55,232 bases of DNA from Candidatus Saccharimonadota bacterium (GCA_027340655.1 DAHWQR010000031.1:1-55232), one strand, 5' to 3'. Counted from the stretch's first letter, positions 1 to 11,555 are shown. The notes: generated by a model not told the origin, from the sequence alone. Program-made: numbers and translations.

Positions 1-2082
1 AAAGTCCATGTTCTGAGTAGCATCGATGAATTAATTTTGTCCCTAGACAGCGGAAATCTTAGTTTGCAGTCGCCGGTAACTTTGCCTTTCAGGGGCATGG
101 TTCGGACTACTACCGCAGGTAGGATTCTCTTTAACGAGACGTTCCCGGAAGATTTCCCGTTCCATGATGAGCCAATGACCAAAAAACGCCTGCAATCTGT
201 AATGGCCGAAGTTTACGCTCGTTATGGCCAAGAGAGAACCGCAGAAATTGCCGATGAACTAAAAGACCTTGGATTTACCTATGCCACGATATCCGGTTTA
301 AGCATGGGCATGGGCGACTTTGAAAGAATTAAGGGTATGGATGAGCTGATTCAAGTCGGTGACGATCGTTCTGCTGCCATCTCCGAGCAATACGAACAAG
401 GCTTCATTACCGAGCCTGAACGAGTACGTTTAGTCGTAGATAACTGGACGAAGATTGAGAGCCAGGTTCAGGATCTTCTAGCCGAGCAAACCGTTAACCG
501 GGACTCCTCAATGGCAATTGCTATAACTTCAGGAGCTAGAGGTAATATCTCTCAAATGAAGATGACTGTCGGTATGGTCGGTGTATTGCAAGATGCGGCC
601 GGTCGAACGATTGAGCTCCCTATTAAGTCAAGCTACATTAGCGGACTAGATCCTCTTGAGTACTTCACCGGTACGAGAGGAACCCGTAAGGCCTTAATCG
701 ACATTGCACTTAAGACAGCTGATGCCGGCTATTTGACACGACGTTTAGTAGACGTATCTCAAGACGTATTTACGATTGATGACGATCTTGCGGATCCCGG
801 ATTTTCGATGTTGCGCGAAGACGCTGAAGTTATTGGCACTAGCTATGCAACGCGTCTAGCGGGTCGCTATGCTGCTGAAAATATTGGTAAGCATGTTAAG
901 CTCGGTGAGCTGATTACTCCCGAAATTGCTCAAGCTATCGAGGCCGATACTAAACTTGACGGCGTAAAGATAATGAGCGCTCTGTCGTGCATGAACGTAC
1001 GCGGTGTCCCAAGCCGTAGTTATGGTGTCGACCCGGCTACCGGAAAACTAGTTAGCTCACACCACCCTATTGGCGTAATTGCCGCACAAAGCATCGGTGA
1101 ACCAGGCACTCAGTTAAGTCTGGACTCCAAGCACCGTTCCGGCGCCTTGGTGGCCGATGATGCTGCCCAAGGTCTAAGCCGTATTGAAGAGTTATTTGAG
1201 TGCCGAACCCCTAAGGGTGTGGCGTACCTCTCAGACATTAGCGGTACGGTTAATGCTTGGGAAGATGGCGATCATTACGTAGTGCAAATTACCTCTCATA
1301 GCAAGAAAAACCTGAGCTTTGAAATCGGCGATCGAAAGCCAAAACTGGCTAGCGGCACAGATGTTCAAGTTGGCGATGTAATTGCCTCAAGCGAAGACGG
1401 AAGTGATCCGTTAATTGCGCCAATGTCCGGTCGGCTTAGCGTTAGCGATACGACCCTCCAAATTACTCCAACCAAACAAAGTGTTTTGCGCTATGAAATT
1501 CCAGGCATTAAACAGCTGCTTGTTGCTGATGGTGACAAGGTAGTTGCCGGCCAAAGACTGACTAACGGTTCGATTAATCTTCACGACCTCATGCGCTTAC
1601 AAGGAGTTGAGTCAACTCAGCGTTACATCATGAACGAAATTTTGAAGATTTTTGTCGGCCAAGGTCAGAATATTGCAGATAAGCACCTTGAGATTATTGT
1701 GCGTCAGATGTTCAGCCGTGTTCAAATAGAAGATAGCGGCGACAGTGAATTTGTTACCGGAGACATTGTTTCTAAACTTGCAGTGGGTGATGCTAACGAA
1801 AAATTAGTCGCCGAAGGTAAGCAACCAGCCCGTTACATCCAGTTGCTGCTTGGTATAACTAAGGCTTCGTTGTCTACTGATTCATTCCTTTCGGCAGCTT
1901 CTTTCCAGGACACCACCAGGGTACTGATTGCAGCCGCTGCATCAGGAAAGATTGATCGCTTGTTTGGTCTTAAGGAAAACGTCATTTTAGGACGTAAAAT
2001 TCCTGTCGGTACCGGTTACGTTTCTGAAGAAGAAGACCTGAGTGAAGGAAGTGAAATCGAGCAGGAATCGTACGTCAGTTGA
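1..2082 (+). CDS. rpoC: DNA-directed RNA polymerase subunit beta' (C-terminal part, 5' truncated by window)
   Basis: Frame is open from base 1; motifs ADAGYLTRRLVDVSQDV, HHPIGVIAAQSIGEPGTQLSL; stop TGA 2080-2082. Confidence 0.97.
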   Translation, partial: KVHVLSSIDELILSLDSGNLSLQSPVTLPFRGMVRTTTAGRILFNETFPEDFPFHDEPMTKKRLQSVMAEVYARYGQERTAEIADELKDLGFTYATISGLSMGMGDFERIKGMDELIQVGDDRSAAISEQYEQGFITEPERVRLVVDNWTKIESQVQDLLAEQTVNRDSSMAIAITSGARGNISQMKMTVGMVGVLQDAAGRTIELPIKSSYISGLDPLEYFTGTRGTRKALIDIALKTADAGYLTRRLVDVSQDVFTIDDDLADPGFSMLREDAEVIGTSYATRLAGRYAAENIGKHVKLGELITPEIAQAIEADTKLDGVKIMSALSCMNVRGVPSRSYGVDPATGKLVSSHHPIGVIAAQSIGEPGTQLSLDSKHRSGALVADDAAQGLSRIEELFECRTPKGVAYLSDISGTVNAWEDGDHYVVQITSHSKKNLSFEIGDRKPKLASGTDVQVGDVIASSEDGSDPLIAPMSGRLSVSDTTLQITPTKQSVLRYEIPGIKQLLVADGDKVVAGQRLTNGSINLHDLMRLQGVESTQRYIMNEILKIFVGQGQNIADKHLEIIVRQMFSRVQIEDSGDSEFVTGDIVSKLAVGDANEKLVAEGKQPARYIQLLLGITKASLSTDSFLSAASFQDTTRVLIAAAASGKIDRLFGLKENVILGRKIPVGTGYVSEEEDLSEGSEIEQESYVS

Positions 2083-2108
2083 TTTTAACCCGTCTTATCT
2101 GATAGAAT
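2079..2108 (+). promoter_or_regulatory. Candidate promoter of the str operon: TTGATT, 18 bp spacer, TAGAAT with TG extension
   Basis: -35-like TTGATT 2079-2084 overlapping the rpoC stop; -10-like TAGAAT 2103-2108 preceded by TGA. Confidence 0.45.
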
Positions 2109-2258
2109 GCGGTTAAACGAAATTAAGTAATTTAAAGAGAAGGATAGTTTTAAGGTAGACCCTAAGCCCAAACATTGTAGTTAAGCGAGCTTCATCAAGT
2201 AGTTATCGCAATCACTGCTAAAGGGTCATAAAGCACCAGCCTAAAGCACACAACCATA

Positions 2259-2666
2259 ATGCCAACCATTAACCAATTAGTTAGAAAACCGCGCACTAAA
2301 GTGACGACTAAAAGTAAGTCGCCGGCGATGCAGCGTGTCGTAAACAACCTTAAAACTACCGGATATGAGAAACCGGCACCGTTTAAACGGGGTGTTTGCA
2401 TTAAGGTTACGACTAAGACTCCTAAGAAACCAAACTCAGCTCTGCGGAAAGTGGCCCGCGTTAGATTAACAAATGGCTATGAAGTCTGGGCCTATATTGG
2501 CGGCGAAGGTCATAATTTACAGGAGCATGCCGTTGTATTAGTTCGTGGCGGTCGCGTTAAGGACTTGCCAGGTGTGCGTTACCACATCGTACGTGGTTCG
2601 TTAGACCTTCAGGGAGTAAACGACCGAAAGCAAGGACGTAGTAAATACGGAGCAAAGAAAGCTTAA
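2259..2666 (+). CDS. rpsL: 30S ribosomal protein uS12
   Basis: [12 protein letters not shown]...[21 protein letters not shown]. Confidence 0.98.
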   Translation: MPTINQLVRKPRTKVTTKSKSPAMQRVVNNLKTTGYEKPAPFKRGVCIKVTTKTPKKPNSALRKVARVRLTNGYEVWAYIGGEGHNLQEHAVVLVRGGRVKDLPGVRYHIVRGSLDLQGVNDRKQGRSKYGAKKA

Positions 2667-2672
2667 ATAACC

Positions 2673-3152
2673 ATGCCACGCAAGAAAACCAAAGCCTTCA
2701 CTAGAGATATTCAACCAGACCGGATGTATAACAGCGTTTTAGTACAGCGCTTAATAAACCGGGTAATGCTAGACGGCAAGAAGCAATTAGCCGAAAGATT
2801 AGTATATACCGCGATGCAGTCAGCGGCTATTAAGCTTAAGGTAGATAACCCGCTTGATGTTTTTGAACAAGCATACAAGAATATCCAGCCTTTAACTGAA
2901 ACCCGTTCCCGCCGTGTCGGTGGTGCGAACTATCAGATTCCTTTTGAAGTAAAGGGTCAGCGACAGACGCACCTGACAATCATGTGGTTAGTAGCCGCCG
3001 CCAGAGCCCGTAAAGGCATGAGCATGGCCGATCGTTTGGCGGCCGAATTTACCGACGCCTATAACGGTACCGGTGCGGCTGTCAAGAAGCGCGAAGATAC
3101 GCACCGCATGGCTGAAGCTAACCGGGCATTCGCTCACTTTGCGCGTACCTAA
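2673..3152 (+). CDS. rpsG: 30S ribosomal protein uS7
   Basis: [21 protein letters not shown]...; operon position. Confidence 0.97.
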   Translation: MPRKKTKAFTRDIQPDRMYNSVLVQRLINRVMLDGKKQLAERLVYTAMQSAAIKLKVDNPLDVFEQAYKNIQPLTETRSRRVGGANYQIPFEVKGQRQTHLTIMWLVAAARARKGMSMADRLAAEFTDAYNGTGAAVKKREDTHRMAEANRAFAHFART

Positions 3153-3205
3153 GAGTAATTCCTTAAGTAAACTAATATATAAAGACTAGATTTTAGGATA
3201 TAACG

Positions 3206-5290
3206 ATGGCCAACTCCACCTACCCGATAGATAAACTGCGTAATATTGGCATTATTGCGCATATTGACGCCGGTAAGACTACCACTACAGAAGGTATTCT
3301 TTACCGGACTGGCCTTAAGCATAAAATTGGCGCTGTTCACGAAGGCGAGACGACCACCGACTGGATGGCCCAAGAACGAGAACGTGGAATAACTATTGTT
3401 TCGGCGGCTGTAACTTGCTACTGGAAAGAGCATCAGATCAATATTATTGATACTCCGGGACACATTGACTTTACTGTCGAGGTGGAACGTAGTCTACGTG
3501 TCTTAGATGGTGCGGTGGTAGTATTCGACGGCAAAATGGGCGTTGAGAGCCAAAGTGAAACTGTCTGGCGTCAAGCCGATAAATACAATGTGCCTCGAAT
3601 CTGTTTTATTAATAAGATTAATCAGACCGGTGGTGACTTCTATAAATCGTTGGAATCGATTCATGCTCGACTTAGTAAGCAAGCCTTCCCAATTCATTTG
3701 CCGATCGGATTCGAACAAGCCGTTAACGGCGTTATTGATTTAATCAGCATGAAGGCTTACACCTATAAAGAATATACCGACCATGAACTAGTCGAAACCT
3801 CGGTTCCCGAAGATATGATCGATGAAGCTAAGCGTTACCGTTCGCTTCTAATTGAGAACGCCGTATCTGAAGACGAACCGATGCTCGAGAAGTATCTGGA
3901 AGTTGGCGAAGAAGGAATGAGCGAAGATGACATTCGTCACGCCGTTAGAATCGCTACCTTATCCGGTAAATTCTACCCTGTAACCGGCGGTGATGGACGG
4001 GGTGTAATTGTCGAAAAACTGCTTGATCTCGTCAACGATTTACTGCCTAGTCCGAACGATCGCGGCGTAACCTGGGGCAAGCATCCCAAGACAGGCGAAG
4101 AGATTGAACGTAAGCCGGACACTAGTGAACCTTTTTGTGCCCTGGCATTTAAGATTGCCACCGACCCGTTTGTCGGTAAGTTGGCTTACTTTAGAGTTTA
4201 TTCCGGCAAAATCGTCGCCGGAAGCTATATTTTGAACAGTTCGACTAATGAAAAAGAGCGAGTCGGCCGGATTGTTCGTATGCAGGCCGATAAACGCGAG
4301 GATCTTGCCGAAGTCAAGGCTGGGGACATTGCGGCGATTGTCGGACTTAAGGGAACGACCACCGGTAATACGCTTTGCGACGTTAGTCACCCGATTATTC
4401 TTGAAAGTATAACCTTCCCAGAGCCTCCGGTATCGATTGCTATCGAACCAAAGACTAAAGCTGACCAAGAGAAAATGAGTTTGGCCCTACAGCGTTTAGC
4501 TGAAGAAGACCCAACCTTCCGGATCCGTGTTGATGAAGAAACCGGTCAGACAATCATCTCTGGAATGGGTGAGCTGCACCTAGACATTATTGTTGATCGC
4601 ATGAAACGCGAATTCGGCGTCGAAGCTAACGTTGGTCAGCCACAGGTAGCCTACCGAGAAACGATACGAAAAAGTGATGTCGAAGTCCAGGGTAAGTACA
4701 TCCGTCAAACCGGCGGTCGTGGTCAATACGGAGACGTCTGGCTTAGGCTGTCGCCAAACGAAGCTGGAGCCGGGTTTGAGTTTAATAATTCGATTCGCGG
4801 CGGTACCGTTCCCAGTGAATATATTCCAGCGGTCCGTAAGGGTATTGAAGAGGCCTTGTCTAACGGTGTCATTGCCGGCTACCCGGTAGTAGATATTAAG
4901 GCAGAGCTATATGACGGTAGTTATCACGACGTCGACTCCTCGGAAATGGCATTTTCGATTGCTGGCTCAATGGCTCTTCAAGAAGGTGTTAAACGCGCCA
5001 ATCCGGTATTATTAGAGCCTATTATGAAGCTGGTTGTGGTTTGTCCGGAAAGTTTCATGGGTGACGTTATTGGAGACTTAAACTCTAAACGCGGTCGAAT
5101 TGAAAGCATGGAAGATCTAGCCAACGGGGTTAAAGAGATTACAGCATTTGTTCCATTGGCCGAATTGTTTGGGTACACCACCAACTTAAGATCTATGACT
5201 CAGGGGCGAGCCAGCTCGACGATGGAACTTGACCGCTACATGGACGTTCCTTCTCACGTTACTGAAAGCATTATTGCTAAAAAACGCTAA
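3206..5290 (+). CDS. fusA: Elongation factor G
   Basis: [34 protein letters not shown]. Confidence 0.98.
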   Translation: MANSTYPIDKLRNIGIIAHIDAGKTTTTEGILYRTGLKHKIGAVHEGETTTDWMAQERERGITIVSAAVTCYWKEHQINIIDTPGHIDFTVEVERSLRVLDGAVVVFDGKMGVESQSETVWRQADKYNVPRICFINKINQTGGDFYKSLESIHARLSKQAFPIHLPIGFEQAVNGVIDLISMKAYTYKEYTDHELVETSVPEDMIDEAKRYRSLLIENAVSEDEPMLEKYLEVGEEGMSEDDIRHAVRIATLSGKFYPVTGGDGRGVIVEKLLDLVNDLLPSPNDRGVTWGKHPKTGEEIERKPDTSEPFCALAFKIATDPFVGKLAYFRVYSGKIVAGSYILNSSTNEKERVGRIVRMQADKREDLAEVKAGDIAAIVGLKGTTTGNTLCDVSHPIILESITFPEPPVSIAIEPKTKADQEKMSLALQRLAEEDPTFRIRVDEETGQTIISGMGELHLDIIVDRMKREFGVEANVGQPQVAYRETIRKSDVEVQGKYIRQTGGRGQYGDVWLRLSPNEAGAGFEFNNSIRGGTVPSEYIPAVRKGIEEALSNGVIAGYPVVDIKAELYDGSYHDVDSSEMAFSIAGSMALQEGVKRANPVLLEPIMKLVVVCPESFMGDVIGDLNSKRGRIESMEDLANGVKEITAFVPLAELFGYTTNLRSMTQGRASSTMELDRYMDVPSHVTESIIAKKR

Positions 5291-5325
5291 GCACCGCTCA
5301 AAAAATCAAATAATAGTCGAAAATA

Positions 5326-5358
5326 AAAAGCTTACCCCTTTACAAAGGTGTGGCTTTT
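5326..5358 (+). terminator. Candidate hairpin between fusA and tuf
   Basis: AAAAGC(N)CCTT/AAGG(N)GCTTTT imperfect stem ending in T-rich sequence. Confidence 0.45.
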
Positions 5359-5423
5359 CTCTATACTAGCGACGGTAAAAAGCGTGGGTCTGTTAATAGT
5401 ATTTCTGTTAACTAACGCTTAAA

Positions 5424-5429
5424 TATAAT
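5424..5429 (+). promoter_or_regulatory. Candidate -10 element for tuf transcription
   Basis: TATAAT about 75 nt upstream of tuf; no strong -35 recognised. Confidence 0.35.
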
Positions 5430-5502
5430 TATCTAGTAAGCGAAAAGAGACTTTGAATAAAACTCATCTTGACGCTTACATTAGCAAGGAGAAGTTAAGA
5501 AT

Positions 5503-6684
5503 ATGGCTACATTCGATCGCACCAAACCGCATGTTAACGTCGGCACTATGGGGCACGTTGACCATGGTAAAACTACGCTTACGGCCGCTATTACCGCAGT
5601 TCTAGCGAAGCGTTTGCCAAGTGACATAAATAAGCCGGTTCCTTATGACCAGATTGACAAGGCTCCTGAAGAAAGAGCTCGTGGTATTACGATTGCCACA
5701 TCGCACCAGGAATATGAAAGCGAAAAGCGTCACTACGCTCACGTGGACATGCCCGGACACGCTGACTACGTCAAGAACATGATTACCGGTGCCGCGCAGA
5801 TTGACGGCGCAATTTTAGTCGTTAGCGCTGCTGACGGCCCAATGCCTCAGACTCGTGAGCACGTTCTTCTTGCCCGTCAGGTAGGTGTTCCAAGTATCTT
5901 GGTCTACATGAACAAGATGGACCTCGCCGATCCAGAACTAGTTGACTTAGTTGAGGAAGAAATTCGTGACCTACTAGCTAAGTACGACTTCGACCGTGAC
6001 TGCCCGATTATTCGCGGCTCAGCCACTAAGGCTTTGGAAGGCGATAAAGAGAGCGAAGATTCAATTATGGCCCTAGTTAAAGCTATGGACGACTACATTC
6101 CGGAACCGGTTCGTAGTCTCGACAAGCCATTTTTGATGCCAATTGAAGACGTTTTCTCAATTAAGGGACGCGGTACTGTGGCTACCGGAAGAATTGAAGC
6201 CGGCATTGTAAAAATGAACGACGAAGTTGAGATTGTTGGCATTCGTCCAACCACTAAGTCAGTAGTTACCGGTATTGAAGCTTTCAAGAAACAGCTGGAC
6301 GAAGGACGTGCCGGAGACAACGCCGGTATCCTCTTGCGCGGTATTGAACGCGACGACATTGAACGTGGTCAAGTTTTGGCAAAACCGGGCACAATTACCC
6401 CCCACACCGAATTTGAGAGTGAAGTCTATATTCTTACCAAAGAAGAAGGCGGACGTCACACACCGTTCTTTAAGGGCTACAAGCCGCAGTTTTACTTCAG
6501 AACCACTGACGTTACCGGAGAAGTTGAACTACCAGCAGACAAAGAAATGGTGATGCCTGGAGACACAATTACCTTCAACGTAAAACTACTAGCCCCGATT
6601 GCTATGGATCAAGGTCTACGCTTCGCTATCCGTGAAGGCGGACGAACCGTTGGCGCTGGAGTTGTCACTAAGGTAGTTAAGTAA
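5503..6684 (+). CDS. tuf: Elongation factor Tu
   Basis: [24 protein letters not shown]. Confidence 0.98.
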   Translation: MATFDRTKPHVNVGTMGHVDHGKTTLTAAITAVLAKRLPSDINKPVPYDQIDKAPEERARGITIATSHQEYESEKRHYAHVDMPGHADYVKNMITGAAQIDGAILVVSAADGPMPQTREHVLLARQVGVPSILVYMNKMDLADPELVDLVEEEIRDLLAKYDFDRDCPIIRGSATKALEGDKESEDSIMALVKAMDDYIPEPVRSLDKPFLMPIEDVFSIKGRGTVATGRIEAGIVKMNDEVEIVGIRPTTKSVVTGIEAFKKQLDEGRAGDNAGILLRGIERDDIERGQVLAKPGTITPHTEFESEVYILTKEEGGRHTPFFKGYKPQFYFRTTDVTGEVELPADKEMVMPGDTITFNVKLLAPIAMDQGLRFAIREGGRTVGAGVVTKVVK

Positions 6685-6699
6685 GAAACTATTAGATAT

Positions 6700-7026
6700 A
6701 TGGCTGAAGTTAAGACCGAAACTAAACAACGCATCAGGATTCGTTTAAAGGCCTACGATCACAAGGTGATTGATCAGGCAGCCAAGCAAATAATCGATAC
6801 AGCTTTGAGAACTGGTGCTAGTTTAGCCGGTCCAATACCTTTGCCAACTAGGAAGTCTACGTTTACGGTAATTAAAAGTCCTCATGTCTATAAGAAAAGC
6901 CGTGAACAGTTTGAGATGCGTGTTCACAAACGTCTGATTGACGTTTTTGAGCCAACCGCTAAAACAATTGACAGTCTTATGAACCTGTCATTGCCAGCCG
7001 GTTGCGATGTTGAAATTAAAATGTAA
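6700..7026 (+). CDS. rpsJ: 30S ribosomal protein uS10
   Basis: [26 protein letters not shown]. Confidence 0.97.
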   Translation: MAEVKTETKQRIRIRLKAYDHKVIDQAAKQIIDTALRTGASLAGPIPLPTRKSTFTVIKSPHVYKKSREQFEMRVHKRLIDVFEPTAKTIDSLMNLSLPAGCDVEIKM

Positions 7027-7092
7027 TTGCCGTATTATTTTCAACGCATTGACTGTTTAAAGTTTAATTGCTAATCTATAACGGTATCTTTT

Positions 7093-7228
7093 GCAATCTA
7101 ACGCGTTGCATTGTGGGCTAATAAGCTAATGCTGAGGTCCAAAAGGTAGCCACAATAGTTGGCTCGGATGATTATAGCGTTAAGGTAAAAGCAAGCGAAT
7201 AAATTTTAAGGAGCTTTAGCTAAAAGCT
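7093..7228 (+). promoter_or_regulatory. Structured leader between rpsJ and rplC (candidate cis-regulatory RNA)
   Basis: 10-bp stem with one bulge: ATTGTGGGCTA 7110-7120 / TAGCCACAAT 7147-7156; hairpin AGCTTT-AGCTA-AAAGCT 7212-7228 between SD and ATG. Confidence 0.45.
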
Positions 7229-7229
7229 A

Positions 7230-7847
7230 ATGAAGGCATTAATCACATATAAGCTAGGCATGACTTCGCTGATTGGCGAGGACGGCATTGTGACTCCAGT
7301 CACCTTGTTGGATGCTGCCTCAAATGTGGTAGTTGGCAAGCGTACTGTCGAGAAAGATGGCTATAGCGCCTTAATTATTGGAGCTGGAACTAGCAAGAAG
7401 CAGTCCAAGCCGGTAGCCGGTATGCTAAAAGCTTCGCAAGCTAACTCTTCTATGATTCAAGAGATTCGTCTAACAGATGCTGAACTAAATGAATTAAACG
7501 TCGGCGACAAACTAAACGCCGACGTTTTTAGTGTTGGAGATATAGTCGCCGTAAGCGGAACCAGCAAAGGTAAGGGCTGGGCCGGTACAATTAAGCGGCA
7601 TAACTTTCACCGCGGTCGTAAAACTCACGGTGGACGCAGCTACCGTCGCGTGGGATCAATTGGATCAATGTACCCGCAGCACATTCTAAAGGGCAAAAAA
7701 ATGGCCGGACGCATGGGACATGTCAAAGTAACCACTCGTGGTCTTAAAGTAGCATATATCGACAGTGCCAATAATGCGATTGGTGTTATTGGGGCTGTGC
7801 CAGGACCCAAAAAAGGTGTTGTTTTGCTACGGGGGGATATTAAATAA
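7230..7847 (+). CDS. rplC: 50S ribosomal protein uL3
   Basis: KALITYKLGMT; KGKGWAGTIKRHNFHRGRKTHGGRSYRRVGSIG. Confidence 0.97.
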   Translation: MKALITYKLGMTSLIGEDGIVTPVTLLDAASNVVVGKRTVEKDGYSALIIGAGTSKKQSKPVAGMLKASQANSSMIQEIRLTDAELNELNVGDKLNADVFSVGDIVAVSGTSKGKGWAGTIKRHNFHRGRKTHGGRSYRRVGSIGSMYPQHILKGKKMAGRMGHVKVTTRGLKVAYIDSANNAIGVIGAVPGPKKGVVLLRGDIK

Positions 7848-8527
7848 TGCCCACTATTACTTATTCTAAAAGCGGCACTAAGGCTACCTCTCAGGTAAAG
7901 CTTGATCCTTTATTGTTTGGTGTTAAGGATATTAATACCCGTCTTTTGGCTCAAGCCTATGATGCCCATTTAGCAAACGGCCGAATTAATCTGGCTAAAA
8001 CTAAGACTCGTGGCCTGATTAGTGGTGGTGGCAAAAAACCACATCCCCAAAAAGGCACCGGCAGAGCTCGTAGTGGTTCAACCCGTAATCCTTTGTGGCG
8101 TAGCGGTGGCACGATTTTTGGTCCTACCGGGATTGAAAACTATTCGCACAAGATGAATGTTAAAGCTAAGCGGGTTGCGGTTATTCATGCCCTAAGCGCC
8201 TTAAATGCCCGCAATACTAGCGCTATAAAAATTATTGAAGAACTGACGCTAAAAACCGCTAAAACTAAGGAACTTGAATCTTTGCTGGCTAAACTTGGCG
8301 CAATGGATGGCTTTACCTTAATTGTTTGCGACACACTTAGTGACAATCTAAAGTTGGCCAGCCGCAATTTAAGTAATGTTACGATTTGTGCAGCAACTTA
8401 TCTAAACGTCGTCAAACTTTTAGACGCCGACACCCTTCTTATTACTAAGCCGGCCCTGCAGGAAATAACCAGCTGGTTGAAGCCGCTGTCCGTTAAAAAA
8501 TCCACCAAAATTGAGGCTAAGGTATGA
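7847..8527 (+). CDS. rplD: 50S ribosomal protein uL4
   Basis: KTKTRGLISGGGKKPHPQKGTGRARSGSTRNPLWRSGGTIFGPTG. Confidence 0.96.
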   Translation: MPTITYSKSGTKATSQVKLDPLLFGVKDINTRLLAQAYDAHLANGRINLAKTKTRGLISGGGKKPHPQKGTGRARSGSTRNPLWRSGGTIFGPTGIENYSHKMNVKAKRVAVIHALSALNARNTSAIKIIEELTLKTAKTKELESLLAKLGAMDGFTLIVCDTLSDNLKLASRNLSNVTICAATYLNVVKLLDADTLLITKPALQEITSWLKPLSVKKSTKIEAKV

Positions 8528-8946
8528 GTAATCAAGCGCACAATCCAAAAAGCTTAAATGTCTTACCACGGCTCAGTGAAAAGGGTTACACCTTAAGTCA
8601 TGACAATGTTTACGTCGTAGACGTTGATTCGACGCTAAACAAGAGTGACGTCAAACGAGCAATTGAAAGCCAGTTCGCCGTCAAGGTAGTTAAAATTAAC
8701 ATTTTAAATGCCAAGGGCAAAGCTAAGCGCTCTATTTCAAAACAAGGGCGAAAAGTAGCATATGGTCGCGACGTTGACGTCAAAAAGGCCTACGTGTCTT
8801 TAGCCGAAGGCAATAGCTTGCCGTTCTTTGAAGCGATTGAAGAAGAAGAGAAAAAGGCCGAGGAAGTTCAAGCTAAGGTAGCTAAGGAAATCGAAAAACA
8901 GGATAAACCGAAGCGCCGGTCCCGTAAGAAAGAGGATCAGGAGTAA
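8524..8946 (+). CDS. rplW: 50S ribosomal protein uL23 with charged C-terminal extension
   Basis: LSEKGYTLSHDNVYVVDVD...; position between rplD and rplB. Confidence 0.93.
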   Translation: MSNQAHNPKSLNVLPRLSEKGYTLSHDNVYVVDVDSTLNKSDVKRAIESQFAVKVVKINILNAKGKAKRSISKQGRKVAYGRDVDVKKAYVSLAEGNSLPFFEAIEEEEKKAEEVQAKVAKEIEKQDKPKRRSRKKEDQE

Positions 8947-8951
8947 ACATT

Positions 8952-9788
8952 ATGCCTATTACAGCCTATAAGCCTACTTCTAGTGCCCGTCGAGGAATGA
9001 CTAGCGAAGATACTTCAGAGCTAACAACTTCCAAACCGACCCGATCATTGACGCAATCTTTTAAGAAAAGTCACGGCCGCAATAACCAGGGACGAATTAC
9101 TACCCGGCACAAAGGTGGTGCTAGCCGTCGAAAGTACCGCAGTATTAGCTTTGCGTTACCTAAGAATTACCACGGCATAATCGAGCACATTGAATACGAC
9201 CCCAACCGCACTAGCCATATCGCTCGTCTTAAGGGAGATGACGGCCGCTATAGATATATTCTTGCGGCTCATGGGATGACTGTCGGTCAACAGATACATA
9301 GCGGTGACGATGTCGCGATTGACACTGGTAACCGTTTAACACTTAGCCAAATTCCGGTCGGCAGCGTAATTCACGCTATTGAACTTAAACCCGGTAAAGG
9401 AGCTCAGGTAGTGCGCAGCGCTGGAGCCTCCGCCCAATTAGTGGCTCGAGACGAGAATTCAGCCCAAGTACGTTTACCAAGTGGCGAAGTGCGCTTGTTT
9501 AGTTTAGAATGTAGCGCTAGCCTCGGAGTTATCGGCAATGAACAGCATCAGAACGTTTCAATCGGTAAAGCTGGACGTAATCGCCGCAAAGGAATTCGAC
9601 CAACTGTTCGCGGTGTAGTTATGAATGCGGTTGATCACCCTCACGGTGGTGGAGATGGCGGTAGACACCGTATGGCTAAAGCGCCACGTACACCATGGGG
9701 GCAAAAGACCTTGGGACTCAAGACGCGTCGTAATAAATCGACTAATAAGTATATTGTTCGCAGCCGACATGCGAGTAGAAGGAGCTAA
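8952..9788 (+). CDS. rplB: 50S ribosomal protein uL2
   Basis: [39 protein letters not shown]. Confidence 0.98.
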   Translation: MPITAYKPTSSARRGMTSEDTSELTTSKPTRSLTQSFKKSHGRNNQGRITTRHKGGASRRKYRSISFALPKNYHGIIEHIEYDPNRTSHIARLKGDDGRYRYILAAHGMTVGQQIHSGDDVAIDTGNRLTLSQIPVGSVIHAIELKPGKGAQVVRSAGASAQLVARDENSAQVRLPSGEVRLFSLECSASLGVIGNEQHQNVSIGKAGRNRRKGIRPTVRGVVMNAVDHPHGGGDGGRHRMAKAPRTPWGQKTLGLKTRRNKSTNKYIVRSRHASRRS

Positions 9789-9793
9789 ATGTT

Positions 9794-10090
9794 ATGAGCC
9801 GATCACTTAAAAAAGGACCGTTTATCGACTTTAAGCTGGCACGTAAGCTTGACCGTCTTGCTCCTGAAGACCGGACAATTGTTAAAACCTGGGCTCGAGC
9901 AAGCACTATTGCCCCGGAATTTGTCGGCCGTACGATTGCCGTGCATAACGGCAAGGTTCACGTTCCGGTATTTGTAACCGAGAATATGGTCGGTCATAAG
10001 TTAGGTGAATTTGCACCAACTCGTAAATTCCGTTCTCACGGTGGTAAGCTCGCTAAGGCCTCATCTAGTTCATCAGGAAGTAAGGGGTAA
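9794..10090 (+). CDS. rpsS: 30S ribosomal protein uS19
   Basis: [15 protein letters not shown]. Confidence 0.97.
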   Translation: MSRSLKKGPFIDFKLARKLDRLAPEDRTIVKTWARASTIAPEFVGRTIAVHNGKVHVPVFVTENMVGHKLGEFAPTRKFRSHGGKLAKASSSSSGSKG

Positions 10091-10095
10091 GCAAA

Positions 10096-10506
10096 ATGCC
10101 AGTACAAGCCGTTGCCAAAGGAGTAAATCAGAGCCCGCGTAAAGTTGCGGTAGTTGCTGCGTTGGTCCGAGGCCACAGTGTTAGCGAAGCTCTGACTATA
10201 CTTGAACACACTCCAAGACGTAGCTCGCTGGCAGTGATTAAGGTAATTAAGAGCGCCCAGGCCAATGCCGACTATAATCACGGTTATAAGCCAGCTACTT
10301 TGAGGATTACCGAAATCAGCGTATCGCCTGGCCCAAGACTTAAACGATTCCGTCCAGTGGCTCGCGGCGCGGCTCATCCGTTCCAGAAACGCACCTCACA
10401 CATTCGGGTTATCGTTGACGGTGAACTGCGTACTCCAAAGGCCGAAAAGACTAAGAGTAAGCCGCTTGATAATTCTAGCGCCAAGCAGAAAGTAGCAGGG
10501 AAGTAA
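10096..10506 (+). CDS. rplV: 50S ribosomal protein uL22
   Basis: QSPRKVAVVAALVRGHSVSEAL; GPRLKRFRPVARGAAHPFQKRTSHI. Confidence 0.96.
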   Translation: MPVQAVAKGVNQSPRKVAVVAALVRGHSVSEALTILEHTPRRSSLAVIKVIKSAQANADYNHGYKPATLRITEISVSPGPRLKRFRPVARGAAHPFQKRTSHIRVIVDGELRTPKAEKTKSKPLDNSSAKQKVAGK

Positions 10507-10510
10507 TACT

Positions 10511-11140
10511 ATGGGTCAAAAAGTAAATCCAATTAGCATGCGTCTTCAGCTGAACAAGGAATGGAGCAGCCGTTGGTTTGCAGATAAGCGTTCATATGCC
10601 AGTTTTCTAGGCGATGATTTGCGGGTTCGCCGTCTAATCCAAGATAAACTAGGTAGCCGGGCATCAATTAACCGCGTTGAAATCAGCCGTACGCCAAACC
10701 TAGTGACAGTTACGATTTATACTGCCAAAGCCGGAGTAGTAATTGGACGTGGCGGTGTCGGTGCGCAAGATCTTAAGGATGAAATTGAGAAAATCTATCA
10801 CACGCCGACAAGAGTCAACATCGAAGAAATTAAAAAGCCGGATCTATATGCCAAGCTGGTAGCCGAAAACATTGCGCATCAATTAGAACGCCGGATGAGC
10901 TTCAGAAGAGCTATTAAGAGCACTGCTGCAGCCACGATGCGGGCTGGCGCTAAAGGAGTACGCATTGAAGTTAGTGGCCGTTTAAATGGTTCAGAAATGA
11001 GTCGCCGCGAGAAAGAAGTTGCTGGTTCGGTACCTCTGCACACTATAAGGGCAGATATTGACTACGCCTTCTCACCGGCCTTCACTCAAGCTGGAATTAT
11101 TGGCGTCAAGGTATGGATATATAAGGGCGAGGTAATCTAA
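10511..11140 (+). CDS. rpsC: 30S ribosomal protein uS3
   Basis: [26 protein letters not shown]. Confidence 0.97.
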   Translation: MGQKVNPISMRLQLNKEWSSRWFADKRSYASFLGDDLRVRRLIQDKLGSRASINRVEISRTPNLVTVTIYTAKAGVVIGRGGVGAQDLKDEIEKIYHTPTRVNIEEIKKPDLYAKLVAENIAHQLERRMSFRRAIKSTAAATMRAGAKGVRIEVSGRLNGSEMSRREKEVAGSVPLHTIRADIDYAFSPAFTQAGIIGVKVWIYKGEVI

Positions 11141-11141
11141 G

Positions 11142-11555
11142 ATGTTAATTCCAGCAAGAAGTAAATTCCGCAAGGTCCGTAAAGGAAGAATTCGTGGTGT
11201 CGCTACCTCCGGCAACTATATTGCCTATGGCGATTACGGCCTGCAAGCCCAAGGTAATGAACGTTTGAATTCACGACAGATTGAAGCCGCTAGGCAGGCT
11301 ATGACTAGATATATCAAGCGTGGCGGTAAAATTTGGATACGTATTTTCCCGCATACTCCTGTTACCCGTAAGCCTCAAGACGTTAAGATGGGAAGCGGTA
11401 AGGGCAGCCCGGAATTTTTCGTAGCTAAAGTCCGTCCTGGTACCATTTTGTTTGAAATGCAAGGTGTTACTGAGTCAGATGCTAGAGAGGCAATGCGTTT
11501 AGCGGCCAATAAGCTACCGGTTAAAACTCGCTTTCTGATTCGAGAGGAGTCCTAA
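11142..11555 (+). CDS. rplP: 50S ribosomal protein uL16
   Basis: [19 protein letters not shown]; position. Confidence 0.97.
   Translation: MLIPARSKFRKVRKGRIRGVATSGNYIAYGDYGLQAQGNERLNSRQIEAARQAMTRYIKRGGKIWIRIFPHTPVTRKPQDVKMGSGKGSPEFFVAKVRPGTILFEMQGVTESDAREAMRLAANKLPVKTRFLIREES

Noticed and set aside
2080-2082. Alternative genetic code with UGA as glycine (as in some CPR lineages)
   Set aside because: UGA ends rpoC at the expected position and ORFs are intact under code 11
3149-5184. Short ORFs inside fusA (3149-3463 -, 3503-3718 -, 3543-3743 +, 3973-4161 -, 4040-4468 -, 4674-4889 +, 4978-5184 -)
   Set aside because: All lie within the strongly supported EF-G gene; no family signature
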